A stretch of DNA of 64,000 bases from Bacteroidota bacterium (GCA_029262835.1 JAJCYQ010000089.1:23591-87590), one strand, 5' to 3'; counted from the first letter of the stretch, positions 1-8,599 are shown. Program-made: numbers and translations. The notes: generated by a model not told the origin, from the letters alone.

Positions 1-2
1 TG

Positions 3-887
3 CGCACAGCGTCGGCCTCATCACTTGAAAGGCTTTCCGAGTGTCCCTACCGGTACTTCATTACCGATGTGCTCCGCGTGCGGGCCGACGAGCAGCGCAC
101 AGAGTGGATTACGGCGGCCGAACGCGGAAGCCTGATGCACGACGTATTCCGAGATGCGTTCGCCCATGGACTGCTGGCCTCGGCCGGCGGGATGGACACC
201 GTGTCGGAACTCGTACGGGAGCGTCTCAGGGAGCACGCCCGGCTGTCACCGCCGCCGGGCGCTTATACGCTCCGCGCCACAGAAGTGGAGCTGGTTTCCA
301 TGGCGCGGACGCTCAGGGCGCTGACAGTGGAAGAAGCGGCCCAGTGGACGCAGATCGCAGCCGAGTGGGATTTTGACGACGTCGATGTGGGTCCCTGGCG
401 TCTTCGCGGACGCATTGACCGTGTGGACGTCAGTCCGCGCGGCACGGAGCGCATTCTGGACTACAAGACGGGTTCATCCAGCCCGTACGAGCCTTCGAAA
501 CTCAAGAAGCTGCAGCATCGGCTCCAGTGGTATGTCTATGCGCTCGTTCGCCAGCACGCTGCGCAGGCGGAGGTAGACGTTTCCGGCTACCTGTTCATGA
601 AGGACGGGGAGTGGGCGGCGCTCCAGAGCGTCGAGCATCCACTCGAATATGATGGCATGGTGCACCTCGAACATCTCGCCGACCGCGTCAATGCCGGTTG
701 GTATCCGCAGGCAGCCGGCCACCCGGATTCTCCATGCCTGTTCTGTGATGTACATGCGGTCTGCGGTGATGTCAGCATGGTGGGGGATATGCTGAAAAAG
801 AAAACGGCGCCCGACGCCGCGTTTGCCGATCGACTGGCTACGTGGTGGTACGCCGATAAACAGCTTGACCGCGGAGTGGCATCATGA
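3..887 (+). CDS. addB: AddB-type helicase-nuclease subunit, C-terminal nuclease part (5' end outside window)
   Basis: The frame is open from the first bases of the window, so the gene is cut at its 5' end; only the C-terminal PD-(D/E)XK nuclease region is seen. Visible marks are the entry motif LERLSECPYRYF, a GSLMHDVF helix with the RecB-family His, the core ILDYKTG, the helix LQWYVYAL, and a closing CLFCDVHAVCG. The early Cys together with the three C-terminal Cys matches the iron-sulfur staple known in AddB and related nucleases. In the family, AddB resects the strand opposite to AddA during double-strand break repair. Its stop overlaps the addA start by four bases (ATGA), which fits a translationally coupled addBA operon. 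An internal GTG at 69 is not the true start, because homology continues upstream of it. Confidence 0.9.
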   Translation, partial: RTASASSLERLSECPYRYFITDVLRVRADEQRTEWITAAERGSLMHDVFRDAFAHGLLASAGGMDTVSELVRERLREHARLSPPPGAYTLRATEVELVSMARTLRALTVEEAAQWTQIAAEWDFDDVDVGPWRLRGRIDRVDVSPRGTERILDYKTGSSSPYEPSKLKKLQHRLQWYVYALVRQHAAQAEVDVSGYLFMKDGEWAALQSVEHPLEYDGMVHLEHLADRVNAGWYPQAAGHPDSPCLFCDVHAVCGDVSMVGDMLKKKTAPDAAFADRLATWWYADKQLDRGVAS

Positions 888-3800
888 GCCGTTTGGACGA
901 CTGGAAAGCGCGGGCCATCATCCGCGGTACGCCCGGCGCGTCGGGGCCCGTGGCATCCGACCCGTGGCTGGACGTCGAGCACAATATGATTGTGCGGGCG
1001 GGAGCAGGATCGGGTAAGACGACGGCGCTCGTGGAGCGCGTGCTCGCCTACCTGCGGCTGGGTGAGGAGCCGTCATCGATCGTGGCCATCACATTCACGC
1101 GAAAGGCGGCGGCCGAACTGCAGGGGCGCATACACGCCGCGGTGGACCATGCGGTGACCTCCGGCGGGCACGAGGACGACCGCCTGCAGCTGCAGCGTGC
1201 GCGTCGTCGACTAGACGAGATGCATATTGGCACCATCCATGGATTTTCGTCGCAGCTGCTCAGGCAGTACGCCGATATGGCGGGCGTGCCTCCGGATTTC
1301 CGGCAGGTCGAAGAAGAGGAAGAGGAGGACATGCGGAGCCGATTCTGGAGCGCGTTTCTGGCGGGCGAGGATGAAAACGACGATTTGGTGCGCCTTCGGG
1401 AAGCGGGCGTCAGCCGGGCGTCGCTCCTTGACCTGTTCGGACGCCTCGTCGAGAATGCAGACCTGGAGCCGGTCCAGAGTGGGCCGATCGACATTGATTT
1501 CAGTCGCGCCTCCGAGGCGGCTCGTCAGATCATGGATGACCTGGAGTCCATTTCGTGGGTCGGCAACAGTCCGGACGCCGTTCAGCGTGGACTTCGGAAA
1601 GCGCGGTTCATGCTGGAGATGCGCGAGGAAATGTCGCTCGCACAGACGGCCGAATGGCTGCGCCTGTTCACGGGCATGGTAAAGAAGGATCAGCTTTCCT
1701 TGACGCTGAACCGATGGGACCGTCCCCAGAAGTTCATGAAAGCCGTGCGGGACGGCACGGAGCACGACGAGGCGCCGTGGCACGTGCTCCCGCGCATTCG
1801 GGAGGAGATCATGCCGCCGCTGACCGCGTGGGACGTGGACGTTCATGGTCGCGCCATCCGGCTTGTGTCACGCGCCGTCTCGGATTACGCGGCGTACAGG
1901 CAGGCGGAGGGGCGACTCACCATTTCAGACCCCATCCACATCCTGAATAATCTGCTTCGCGCATCCCCGGACGTTCGCCGCGACGTACAGACGCAATACC
2001 AGCGTATTCTGGTCGATGAATTCCAGGACACAGATCCCGTACAGGCCTCTGTGATTTTTCATATGGTGGCTTCTGACCGGGATGATGACGACTGGGCACG
2101 GAACCGGCTGTTGCCCGGGCGCCTGCTCCTCGTTGGTGACGACAAACAGTCCATATACCGGTTCCGCCGGGCCGATTTCGAAGTGTTCGCCCGGTGCGAA
2201 GAGGCTATCGTCTCGCAGGGGGGGCGAAGCCTCGTCCTCGGCACGAACTTCCGCTCGACCGCTGCAGTCTGCCACTGGATAAATGAGGCCATGGAGCCGC
2301 TGTTTCCTCCTTCCGACCTCGAAGGACGCCGTGAACAGGCCCCGTGGGAGCCGCTTCGGCCGCGTGTGCCCGAGGAAAATGACGCGGCACCGGACGACTC
2401 GGCTCCCGGGCGCGATGCGGCCGTCGGGTCGCTGGTACTCAATCCAAAGCTGACCGCCGCGGATGGTGTTGCAGCGGAAGCGCGCACCATTGCCAGGATG
2501 ATCCGCGAACAGCTCGATTCGGGGGCGTATGCCTCGCCTGGAGACGTAATGATCCTGCTTCGGCGCAACAAGTATGTGTCGCGCTACGTGGCCGAGGTGG
2601 CTGCTGCGGGCTTGCCCGTTCGGGTTACCGGTGGGCGGGCTGTTGGCGGAAGTGATGTGCTACCTGCCGTGTGCAGCATTCTGGAGGCAATTGTCCGCCA
2701 GGGAGACGAATTGGCCGGTGTGGCAGCCCTGCGCACCCCCTTCTTTGCTGTCTCTGATGCTGATCTGATGGCCTGGCGCAGAGACGAGGGGCGGTTCGAT
2801 GGTCTGGCGGAGCCTGCCGTGGACAAAAGCGGTGAGCCTCAAACCGTTGCGCCTCAATCCGGGGAGCCTCAGAATGTGTTCGTTCATTCCGTCGTGCACG
2901 CCCGCCGCGTGCTCAACCGGATCGGTAATCGGTTCAGGACGCTCCCGCCGTGGGAGGCGCTGCGCGCGACGGCCGACGAAGAGGGCTGGTGGGACATGCT
3001 TGCAGCGCGTGAGACCGAGGCCGTCGATACCGGTACGTTGCAGAAAATTCTCGCCCTGTTTGCTTCTGCCGAGGATCGTGGTCTCGACTGGATCGAGGCT
3101 ACGAGCGAACTGCTCCAGTACCGCAGCGGGAATCGAGCCATGAAACTGCACGCTGCCAAAGGTGACGACGGAGTCCAGATCCTGACCGTTCATCAGGCCA
3201 AGGGGCTGCAGGCACAGTGCGTTTTCCTGGCCGATCCGGGTCAGCCGAAATCGGCGGGCCGGGCACCGAGTGAGCACACATTCACCGAGAACGGCTCGTC
3301 ATACATTGCTCTCGCACTGAGAGAGCCGGGAGTGTTCAGACCGAAAAACACCTACGAGCCGCCGAACTGGGCCGAGGCCGTTCGTGCAGAAGAGCTCTTC
3401 GCCAGGGCTGAACATGTACGACTGCTCTATGTCGCCTGTACGCGTGCGGCGCGCCAACTGATTGTCTGTCACCGCGACGGAGGAAAGCCAGGAGTCTGGG
3501 ACGACCTGATTCCCGCGCTCCGCGACGCTCCCGTACTCGCTCACATCCAGGATGTACCCGTCCGGGTGGAACCGTCCAGTAGCAGAGATGGCGCCGATCG
3601 GAAGCGGGGGCGGATCCTTGATCGCATGCGCGTGGCCATAGCCGCTGGCACGGAACCGACCCATATCCTGTTGCGGCCCAGTGACAAAGAGGAGACGGAC
3701 GGGGTCCAAGCGGGTGCAATGGGTCCTACGGGAGCTGGGGTGGAAGGCACGGGCGATGCGCCGGCCGAAGACATGATTCCAACCCGTATCGGCATGGAGG

Positions 3801-4279
3801 GCAAGGACTTTGGCCAGGCCGTGCACCTGGGGCTTGAGCGCATGGTGGTCGACTTTCTCGGAGGGCACGATCCTGACCCTCATCAGATCGCCGTCGCGAG
3901 TCTACGCGCCGTATTGGAGAGAGAGCCCTCCCGAGTGTCGCTCGACGCCGTAACCGATGCGCTGACGGGCTTCAGAAGCGGAGCGCTCTGGCGCCTTGTG
4001 ACACAGGCGGACGAAGTGCTCACCGAAGTGTCCTTCACGACGCCCCTGCCAGGAAGTCCTGTCCGGATTGTGTCGGGCACCGTAGATCTGGCGCTCCGAA
4101 GCGGCGACGACTGGCTGATCGTGGATTACAAGACCGATGCTCTTTCAGCGGCGGCGATCGCGTCGCGTTACCAGCCGCAGCTCGACCTGTACGCCAAGTG
4201 CTGGCAGGAGATGTTTCCCGGGCGCACGGTGAAGACGGCCATCTGGTCGACGGCGTCGCAGGCCCGGATTGATCTGTAA
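884..4279 (+). CDS. addA: AddA-type ATP-dependent helicase/nuclease subunit
   Basis: A 1131-residue UvrD/RecB-superfamily helicase fused to a C-terminal nuclease, the AddA architecture. The Walker A motif AGAGSGKTT lies near residue 40, helicase motif II reads DEFQDTDPVQ near 378, motif III GDDKQSIYRFRRAD follows, and motif V/VI elements include ILTVHQAKGLQ and LLYVACTRAARQL. The RecB-family nuclease core DYKTDAL sits near residue 1082, followed by YQPQLDLYAK. It unwinds double-stranded ends and degrades one strand, feeding recA-dependent repair; recA lies 29 kb away in this window. Start ATG overlaps the addB stop. A linker rich in acidic and small residues (about 930-965) separates helicase and nuclease parts. 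RecB would also give such motifs, but the adjacent AddB with Cys cluster favours AddA. Confidence 0.93.
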   Translation: MSRLDDWKARAIIRGTPGASGPVASDPWLDVEHNMIVRAGAGSGKTTALVERVLAYLRLGEEPSSIVAITFTRKAAAELQGRIHAAVDHAVTSGGHEDDRLQLQRARRRLDEMHIGTIHGFSSQLLRQYADMAGVPPDFRQVEEEEEEDMRSRFWSAFLAGEDENDDLVRLREAGVSRASLLDLFGRLVENADLEPVQSGPIDIDFSRASEAARQIMDDLESISWVGNSPDAVQRGLRKARFMLEMREEMSLAQTAEWLRLFTGMVKKDQLSLTLNRWDRPQKFMKAVRDGTEHDEAPWHVLPRIREEIMPPLTAWDVDVHGRAIRLVSRAVSDYAAYRQAEGRLTISDPIHILNNLLRASPDVRRDVQTQYQRILVDEFQDTDPVQASVIFHMVASDRDDDDWARNRLLPGRLLLVGDDKQSIYRFRRADFEVFARCEEAIVSQGGRSLVLGTNFRSTAAVCHWINEAMEPLFPPSDLEGRREQAPWEPLRPRVPEENDAAPDDSAPGRDAAVGSLVLNPKLTAADGVAAEARTIARMIREQLDSGAYASPGDVMILLRRNKYVSRYVAEVAAAGLPVRVTGGRAVGGSDVLPAVCSILEAIVRQGDELAGVAALRTPFFAVSDADLMAWRRDEGRFDGLAEPAVDKSGEPQTVAPQSGEPQNVFVHSVVHARRVLNRIGNRFRTLPPWEALRATADEEGWWDMLAARETEAVDTGTLQKILALFASAEDRGLDWIEATSELLQYRSGNRAMKLHAAKGDDGVQILTVHQAKGLQAQCVFLADPGQPKSAGRAPSEHTFTENGSSYIALALREPGVFRPKNTYEPPNWAEAVRAEELFARAEHVRLLYVACTRAARQLIVCHRDGGKPGVWDDLIPALRDAPVLAHIQDVPVRVEPSSSRDGADRKRGRILDRMRVAIAAGTEPTHILLRPSDKEETDGVQAGAMGPTGAGVEGTGDAPAEDMIPTRIGMEGKDFGQAVHLGLERMVVDFLGGHDPDPHQIAVASLRAVLEREPSRVSLDAVTDALTGFRSGALWRLVTQADEVLTEVSFTTPLPGSPVRIVSGTVDLALRSGDDWLIVDYKTDALSAAAIASRYQPQLDLYAKCWQEMFPGRTVKTAIWSTASQARIDL

Positions 4280-4308
4280 AAAGCCGGAAAGCCCCCAGGG
4301 GCTCTGGC
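4278..4308 (-). terminator. Likely intrinsic terminator for the desaturase gene
   Basis: A hairpin at 4283-4308 pairs GCCGGA with TCTGGC (one G-T pair) and continues with GCCC/GGGC after a two-base bulge; read on the minus strand it is followed by five T (4278-4282). It lies just after the stop of the minus-strand desaturase and overlaps the last two bases of addA. The long stem is imperfect, so strength is uncertain. Confidence 0.5.
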
Positions 4309-4331
4309 GTAGTGTTAACAGCCCCTATGGT

Positions 4332-5486
4332 TCAGGCGCGCTCGAGGGCGGGTTCGGGGGAAGGCTCCATCGAGAGCGTCTCGTTCATGAACTGTTTCCA
4401 GTCCTGCATGTCCTGGCTGACGGACCGCCTCAGTTCAACCATGCGTTCCTTCAAATGCAGCACTTCTTCGTCCTTTCGCTTTTTGGCCTGGGCGTATGCA
4501 TCAGAGACGGTTTTGAGCGCGGTGTATTGCGTTGTGAGCTGCGTCGACATCTCCTCCACACGCGCTGCCAGGGCGTCGTGGTGAGCCTGGCCGAGAGAAC
4601 GGATGTGCTCGAGCAGCATCTGCTTGTCGGCGTTGATGAGTTTCCGCTTGATGGTCAGGTGGTTGACCTGCTTGACGTCACGCGCCAGGCCCACTTTCTT
4701 GAGCACCCAGATCACGTACTTCGGCGGGTCGAACTGGTACCAGCGAATACCATTGCGGTAGTCACCGGCGAACGTGTGATGATAGTTGTGGTAGCCTTCT
4801 CCGAACGTAAGGAGCGAGAGGATGAAGTTGTTGACCGCCGAATGTTCGGTAGAGTACGGCTTCGATCCCCACATGTGGGCGAGAGAGTTTATGAACCACG
4901 TACAGTGGTGTACCAGGAAGAGCCGCGCCAGAAATCCGATCACGAACGCGCCGAAAAGGTCTCCAGTCAGCGCCCAGAGCGCCGCAACGGCCACGATGTT
5001 GACGAGCACCATGAGCGGCGCGAAGTACTTGTGCTGAAAACGGAGGACGGGGTCTTTCAACAGGTCGTGGACCCAGCGGTCGCGGACGAGGCGGCGACCT
5101 GTGAACATCCAGAGCATGTGAGAATGCCAGAAACCCTTCTCCGCATTGTAGGGGTCGTCGTCCGAATCCACATGTTTGTGGTGCATACGGTGGTCTGATG
5201 ACCACTGGAGTACGCTGCCCTGGACAGCCAGCGTGCCGAAGAACAGGAGAACACTTTCAATGACCCGGTTGGTCTTGTAGGTTCTATGGGCGTAGAGCCG
5301 GTGGTAACCTGTCGTAATGGCCATCAGGGAGAGCGTCCAGAGCGCCCATGATCCCAGGATCAGTTCCCAGGACGGAACGCGGTCCATCAGATAGACGGGA
5401 AGAAGAATGAGAAGGGCGACATGATAGCCACCAATAAAGAGCAGATTGGTCCAATCAATGCGGGTGTCGGGCGTTTCCGAGGGCAT
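4332..5486 (-). CDS. Membrane fatty-acid (acyl-CoA delta-9 type) desaturase
   Basis: A 384-residue protein of the membrane fatty-acid desaturase family. The three histidine boxes that bind the di-iron centre are visible: HRLYAH, HRMHHKH and HNYHH, between hydrophobic segments (for example LLFIGGYHVALLILLPVYLM). It should introduce a double bond into acyl chains at the cytoplasmic membrane and so tune membrane fluidity. The last ~110 residues form an extra charged helical region with heptad-like spacing (HIRSLGQAHHDALAARVEEM and onward) that is not part of the catalytic fold. I chose the ATG at 5486 (MPSETPD); the frame runs open to 5564, but that stretch enters a palindromic repeat and codes no domain. 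A probable terminator lies downstream. Confidence 0.9.
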   Translation of the reverse strand: MPSETPDTRIDWTNLLFIGGYHVALLILLPVYLMDRVPSWELILGSWALWTLSLMAITTGYHRLYAHRTYKTNRVIESVLLFFGTLAVQGSVLQWSSDHRMHHKHVDSDDDPYNAEKGFWHSHMLWMFTGRRLVRDRWVHDLLKDPVLRFQHKYFAPLMVLVNIVAVAALWALTGDLFGAFVIGFLARLFLVHHCTWFINSLAHMWGSKPYSTEHSAVNNFILSLLTFGEGYHNYHHTFAGDYRNGIRWYQFDPPKYVIWVLKKVGLARDVKQVNHLTIKRKLINADKQMLLEHIRSLGQAHHDALAARVEEMSTQLTTQYTALKTVSDAYAQAKKRKDEEVLHLKERMVELRRSVSQDMQDWKQFMNETLSMEPSPEPALERA

Positions 5487-5552
5487 ATCTAATCTGGGGA
5501 TGGGAGGAGACACAGCCTTCCGAACGCATGCCCGTGCCCGAGGATCCAACCA

Positions 5553-5713
5553 GTGTCGCGTCACGTCTGGAATGTCGGTCGGATGCGTGAGAACGCCTGC
5601 TTGCTGACAAGGCGCCCGAGTGAGGCGTAGCCATAGCTACGGCGAGTGAGGGGAACGCAGTCAGCGGGAAGGCGGGCCACGCAGACCCCGACAGATCAGG
5701 CGTGACGTGACAC
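5553..5713. repeat. 161-bp imperfect palindrome in the gap upstream of the desaturase
   Basis: The outer arms GTGTCGCGTCACG (5553-5565) and CGTGACGTGACAC (5701-5713) are inverted with 12 of 13 matches. Pairing continues inward with few mismatches: GTCGG, TGCGTG, GCC and GCTGAC on the left meet their complements on the right. The centre is a perfect 6-bp hairpin, CGTAGC-CATA-GCTACG (5626-5641), flanked by two direct copies of GAGTGAGG. The whole can fold into one long hairpin. No T-run follows, so it is not an obvious terminator. It has no convincing coding content. The layout resembles the dispersed palindromic intergenic repeats found in many Bacteroidota genomes, but no second copy was seen in this window. 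Confidence 0.75.
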
Positions 5714-5715
5714 CA

Positions 5716-6534
5716 TCATGATCCTGTTTTCTGGAGGATACGACCCGCCAGCCGCTCCATCAAGCTGCGACAGCTGGCATCCTGCAGGGTCCTCAGCGGC
5801 TCGTCGCCGTCCGATAGGTCATAGGCGTGCGGATAGCAGGACAGCGGCCCCTCCAGCAGATACTGCCTGAAACCCTGTTCGACGTCCGGCATGGCCAGAA
5901 CACCGACCCAGGCCTGCGTCAAAACGACATTCGTATCTCCGAGTACGGGCAGACCGAGTACGTGTGCTCCCCAGTAGGCCGGATGATCGTCCAGGAACCC
6001 GACCGGGATGAATCCGATGTCGGCATGCGATCGGAGCAATTCGAGAAGGCGGCGCCCGTCCGATCCAGCCCCGTAGATGGCAATGGGCATTCCGAAAAGG
6101 CCAGAAGCCAGCAGTACCCGTTTTACGGCGCGGCGCGCGATCGGTAAGAGGAGGAGGACGGACGGAAGCGTGAAGGCCACGGTCGCCACGTTTGGAGCAG
6201 CAAACAGCACCCAGAGGCCGAATACGGCGAGGAGAGTGCCCAGCTGGCGGCTGAGCTCTGCCCTCCGGTCGAGACCCCATCCGGGGTAGAGGCCCCGTAT
6301 GGCGAAGCCTGTAAGGCACGCCAGAGCGACCACTGCGGGAAGCGCCGCCAGCTGCACGAGCGCTGCCAGAATCAGTAGATCGCCCGCGAAGAGGAAGGCG
6401 GCGTTGTGAGCACGTCTGACGTGCATGGCCTTCCTGGGAACGGTTTTCCGCTGGGCGGCGAGCTCCAGGTGTGCCACGAGGCAGTCATCTACGCTTCCCC
6501 GCTTCAAGGGGCGGTTCTGTACCAGTAGTTGCAT
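5716..6534 (-). CDS. WbaP-like membrane protein with nucleotide/CoA-binding fold, sugar-transferase domain absent
   Basis: About 272 residues. Several hydrophobic segments (for example LLILAALVQLAALPAVVALA and LLAVFGLWVLFA) are followed by a Rossmann-like stretch IAIYGAGSDGRRLLELLR and PVGFLDDHPAYWGAHVLGLPVLGD. This is the pattern of the CoA_binding_3 region that precedes the sugar-phosphate transferase domain in polyprenyl glycosylphosphotransferases such as WbaP. Here the protein stops soon after that fold; no transferase domain follows, and the next DNA is a palindrome. It could be a truncated gene or a stand-alone regulator of surface polysaccharide synthesis. Start is uncertain: a good promoter at 6569-6597 would make the ATG at 6534 the first usable one; ATG 6570 and TTG 6597 are in frame upstream. 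Confidence 0.7.
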   Translation of the reverse strand: MQLLVQNRPLKRGSVDDCLVAHLELAAQRKTVPRKAMHVRRAHNAAFLFAGDLLILAALVQLAALPAVVALACLTGFAIRGLYPGWGLDRRAELSRQLGTLLAVFGLWVLFAAPNVATVAFTLPSVLLLLPIARRAVKRVLLASGLFGMPIAIYGAGSDGRRLLELLRSHADIGFIPVGFLDDHPAYWGAHVLGLPVLGDTNVVLTQAWVGVLAMPDVEQGFRQYLLEGPLSCYPHAYDLSDGDEPLRTLQDASCRSLMERLAGRILQKTGS

Positions 6535-6568
6535 GCGGGTTGGAATCCTGAACGGGTGTTTCCCATCC

Positions 6569-6597
6569 ATTATCCATAACCGTGCCACTTTATCCAA
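6569..6597 (-). promoter_or_regulatory. Candidate sigma-70-type promoter for the WbaP-like gene
   Basis: Read on the minus strand, TTGGAT (6597-6592) is followed after 17 bases by GATAAT (6574-6569). Both hexamers are near consensus and spacing is ideal. A transcript would start near 6562, leaving about 28 bases before the ATG at 6534. It rests on sequence match alone. Confidence 0.4.
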
Positions 6598-6679
6598 CCC
6601 GTGAAATATGGTACGCGACGCACGTGGGAACGGGTGGTTGTCTCATGATTGGTCCCATAGCGGGAGCAGCACTCCTGTG

Positions 6680-6881
6680 GGGGATGGGACTACAACGACT
6701 CGTACGTTGCCCCCTGCATCCCCGTATACGTGACAGGTTGTAGAATAGCCTCCGTAACCGACCGGTTCAACCGGTACAACCTGCCAGTGGACAACGGCAC
6801 ACGGTCGGTTCATCACCTCTCAGTGATGATTGGTTCTGGGTGAGTGGCCCGGCCTTCTCGCGAAGGCCGGGCCACTTTTTT
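6680..6881 (+). ncRNA. Candidate structured non-coding RNA ending in a strong terminator
   Basis: The 345-bp gap 6598-6942 has no believable gene, yet it ends with a perfect plus-strand terminator although no plus-strand gene lies upstream. The segment before it is full of pairings: GGGGATG with CATCCCC closing a CAACG/CGTTG hairpin (about 6681-6723); CAGGTTGTA (6734-6742) with TACAACCTG (6775-6783), enclosing ACCGG-TTCAA-CCGGT; and TCATCAC-CTCTCA-GTGATGA (6810-6829). A competing 9-bp pairing AACCGACCG (6756-6764) with CGGTCGGTT (6802-6810) would disrupt the inner hairpin. I do not recognise the signatures of tmRNA, RNase P or SRP RNA; a 6S-like RNA cannot be excluded. The 5' end is a guess, as no clear promoter was found. 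Confidence 0.45.
6843..6881 (+). terminator. Perfect 15-bp intrinsic terminator, plus strand
   Basis: AGTGGCCCGGCCTTC (6843-6857), loop TCGC, and the exact reverse complement (6862-6876), followed by six T (6876-6881). On the minus strand no T-run follows the stem, so it acts on plus-strand transcripts. The nearest gene on that side is the 3' end of the minus-strand amidase, which it cannot serve in this orientation. Confidence 0.85.
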
Positions 6882-6942
6882 GTCCGCAGAAACGCGGGGC
6901 ATACTCTCGGATCTTGGCACTTTGAAGAGGTCGTGCGCCGCC

Positions 6943-8586
6943 CTACTGTACAATCAGCTGCCGGGTCTTGTCGAAGACCGTTCCCGAGAATCCCTCGACG
7001 GTCATGCGGTAGAAGTAGAGTCCCGCGGGCAAATCATCGACCCGAAGGGACGTCGTATGCCACGATCCGCCGTCCATGAAGGTATCCTGGAGAACACGGA
7101 GCTCTCGTCCTGCTGTATCGAAGAGGTGGATGCGGACGAACCCGTCGTGGGGGGCGAAATAGCGGAACGTAGCCGCACCCGTTGTTGGGTTCGGCCACGC
7201 GTCGGTAAGCGTGAACTGCAGCGGCGTATCGACACGAACTACAGTTGTCGCCAGTTCCTGACGGCGCCCATCGACCGAGCGGCCAACGATACTGTAGGCA
7301 ATATCGATGTCTTCTGGAGCGGTCGCGTCGACATACGAACCGCTCTCAGCGCCCAGTTCGGCGAGCACGGTCGTGCTGCGACCTATGCTGCGCTCAATGA
7401 CGATAGAAGACAGTGTACCCGCATCCAGGACATCCCAGGAAAGGTGCACACTGCCGTCCTTCACGTCAGCGGCTGTCACTGCTGCAGCACCAATCGGAGC
7501 GTTGCCGTCAATGAGCAGCTGCGCCACGTCGGCACGCAATTCGGGCAAGAGCACATAATTGTTGTCACCGGGGCAGGCCGTCGAAGAGAAGTCCCGATGC
7601 CCCCGAATGAGTTCGGGTTCAATACCGTATCGCTCGCTCAGGAAAGCAAACAGCGTGGTGTACGTGCTGAGTGCTTCGGGAGTGATCTGTTCTGCACACT
7701 GGGAGCCTTCGGGTGGATGATAGCATCCAAGTATCGATACGCCGATGTTTCCCGTGTTCACGCCTCCAACGTGGGCACCGAGTGCCAGGACGGGCACCTG
7801 GTCCAGCGACGTGGATCCATCCAGGAACGGGCGTCCCTGGTAGAGCCGCCCGCCACGATCAATCAGGAACTGGTACCCGATGTCACTCCAGCCGCGTCCG
7901 TTCTGGTGAAAATCCTGGATTGACTTGACCGCAGCAATGCCCTCGGCACGCGTCGTGGCCGACCAGCCGGCGGCGTGGTGGAACGTCATATACCGGAAGG
8001 CCCCGGTCGTCAGGGGAGACGGGCTGCCGCCCTTGAAGGAAACGGCACCCCATTCGGCGCGCGTGATAAGCGGCGGAGGAATGATGTCGCCTGTTGATTT
8101 CCCGGCCACGGCTACGAGTCCCTCCGGCACATTCCGGTCGACGTCGAGCGTGTTGTCGAAGACGCCCGACTCCCGGATGACTGTGATGGCGGACGGATCG
8201 GCAAGCACCCGGATCTCGTACCTGGTGGCGCCGATCACTCCGTCACGGTATAAACCTGCGAGAAACGTACCGCCAGCGGGGCTTGCAGTTACATGAGCCG
8301 CCTCCCAATCGCTCCAGGACGCACCACCATCGTCCGAAAAACGCACGTCAACTTCTACGTCCGGGGCCGTGGAGCCAATTTCAACAGCGACCCCCGAAAA
8401 CGGTACCGGCACCGGATCCGATACCCTCGAAACGGAGACCCGTTTGCCGAGCGGGGCCGTTTCGACTGGGCCGAGCGCAACCTCGGCATCGACCATATCA
8501 TGGATAATCTGGGAGGAGGCTGTCGGTACTAGAAGAAGCAGCACGAGTAGTGCTGAAAGGCCATGGAAACGCATGCGGCTAGACAT
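6943..8586 (-). CDS. Secreted N-acetylmuramoyl-L-alanine amidase (Amidase_2/PGRP type) with T9SS sorting domain
   Basis: About 547 residues. A signal peptide (LSALLVLLLLVPTASSQ) is followed by a beta-rich region with sandwich-like segments (DVDVRFSDDGGASWSDWE), then a zinc amidase domain: RAEWGA, the zinc-ligand FHHAAG, YQFLIDRGGRLYQGRP, and RGHRDFSSTACPGD with the second His and the Cys ligand. Next comes a fibronectin-III-like stretch and a C-terminal sorting domain (DAWPNPTTGAATFRY and PAGLYFYRM, ending LIVQ) typical of T9SS type A cargo. It should cut the amide bond between MurNAc and the stem peptide outside the cytoplasm. It is the last gene of a four-gene minus-strand operon, 13 bases after the PorV-like gene. 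ATG 8586 (MSSRMRF) is chosen over upstream starts inside the previous gene; ATG 8574 is also possible. Confidence 0.88.
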   Translation of the reverse strand: MSSRMRFHGLSALLVLLLLVPTASSQIIHDMVDAEVALGPVETAPLGKRVSVSRVSDPVPVPFSGVAVEIGSTAPDVEVDVRFSDDGGASWSDWEAAHVTASPAGGTFLAGLYRDGVIGATRYEIRVLADPSAITVIRESGVFDNTLDVDRNVPEGLVAVAGKSTGDIIPPPLITRAEWGAVSFKGGSPSPLTTGAFRYMTFHHAAGWSATTRAEGIAAVKSIQDFHQNGRGWSDIGYQFLIDRGGRLYQGRPFLDGSTSLDQVPVLALGAHVGGVNTGNIGVSILGCYHPPEGSQCAEQITPEALSTYTTLFAFLSERYGIEPELIRGHRDFSSTACPGDNNYVLLPELRADVAQLLIDGNAPIGAAAVTAADVKDGSVHLSWDVLDAGTLSSIVIERSIGRSTTVLAELGAESGSYVDATAPEDIDIAYSIVGRSVDGRRQELATTVVRVDTPLQFTLTDAWPNPTTGAATFRYFAPHDGFVRIHLFDTAGRELRVLQDTFMDGGSWHTTSLRVDDLPAGLYFYRMTVEGFSGTVFDKTRQLIVQ

Positions 8587-8599
8587 GTTGAGAATCTGA

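Noticed and set aside
4269..5198. 309-codon plus-strand open frame
   Set aside because: Antisense to the desaturase; no domain and begins inside the terminator region.
5626..5641. Central hairpin of the palindrome as a terminator
   Set aside because: No T-run follows on either strand.
6756..6783. GGTTCAA resembling a tRNA T-loop followed by CCTGCCA
   Set aside because: The flanking stem gives a 5-base loop, not 7, and no acceptor, D or anticodon arms can be formed.
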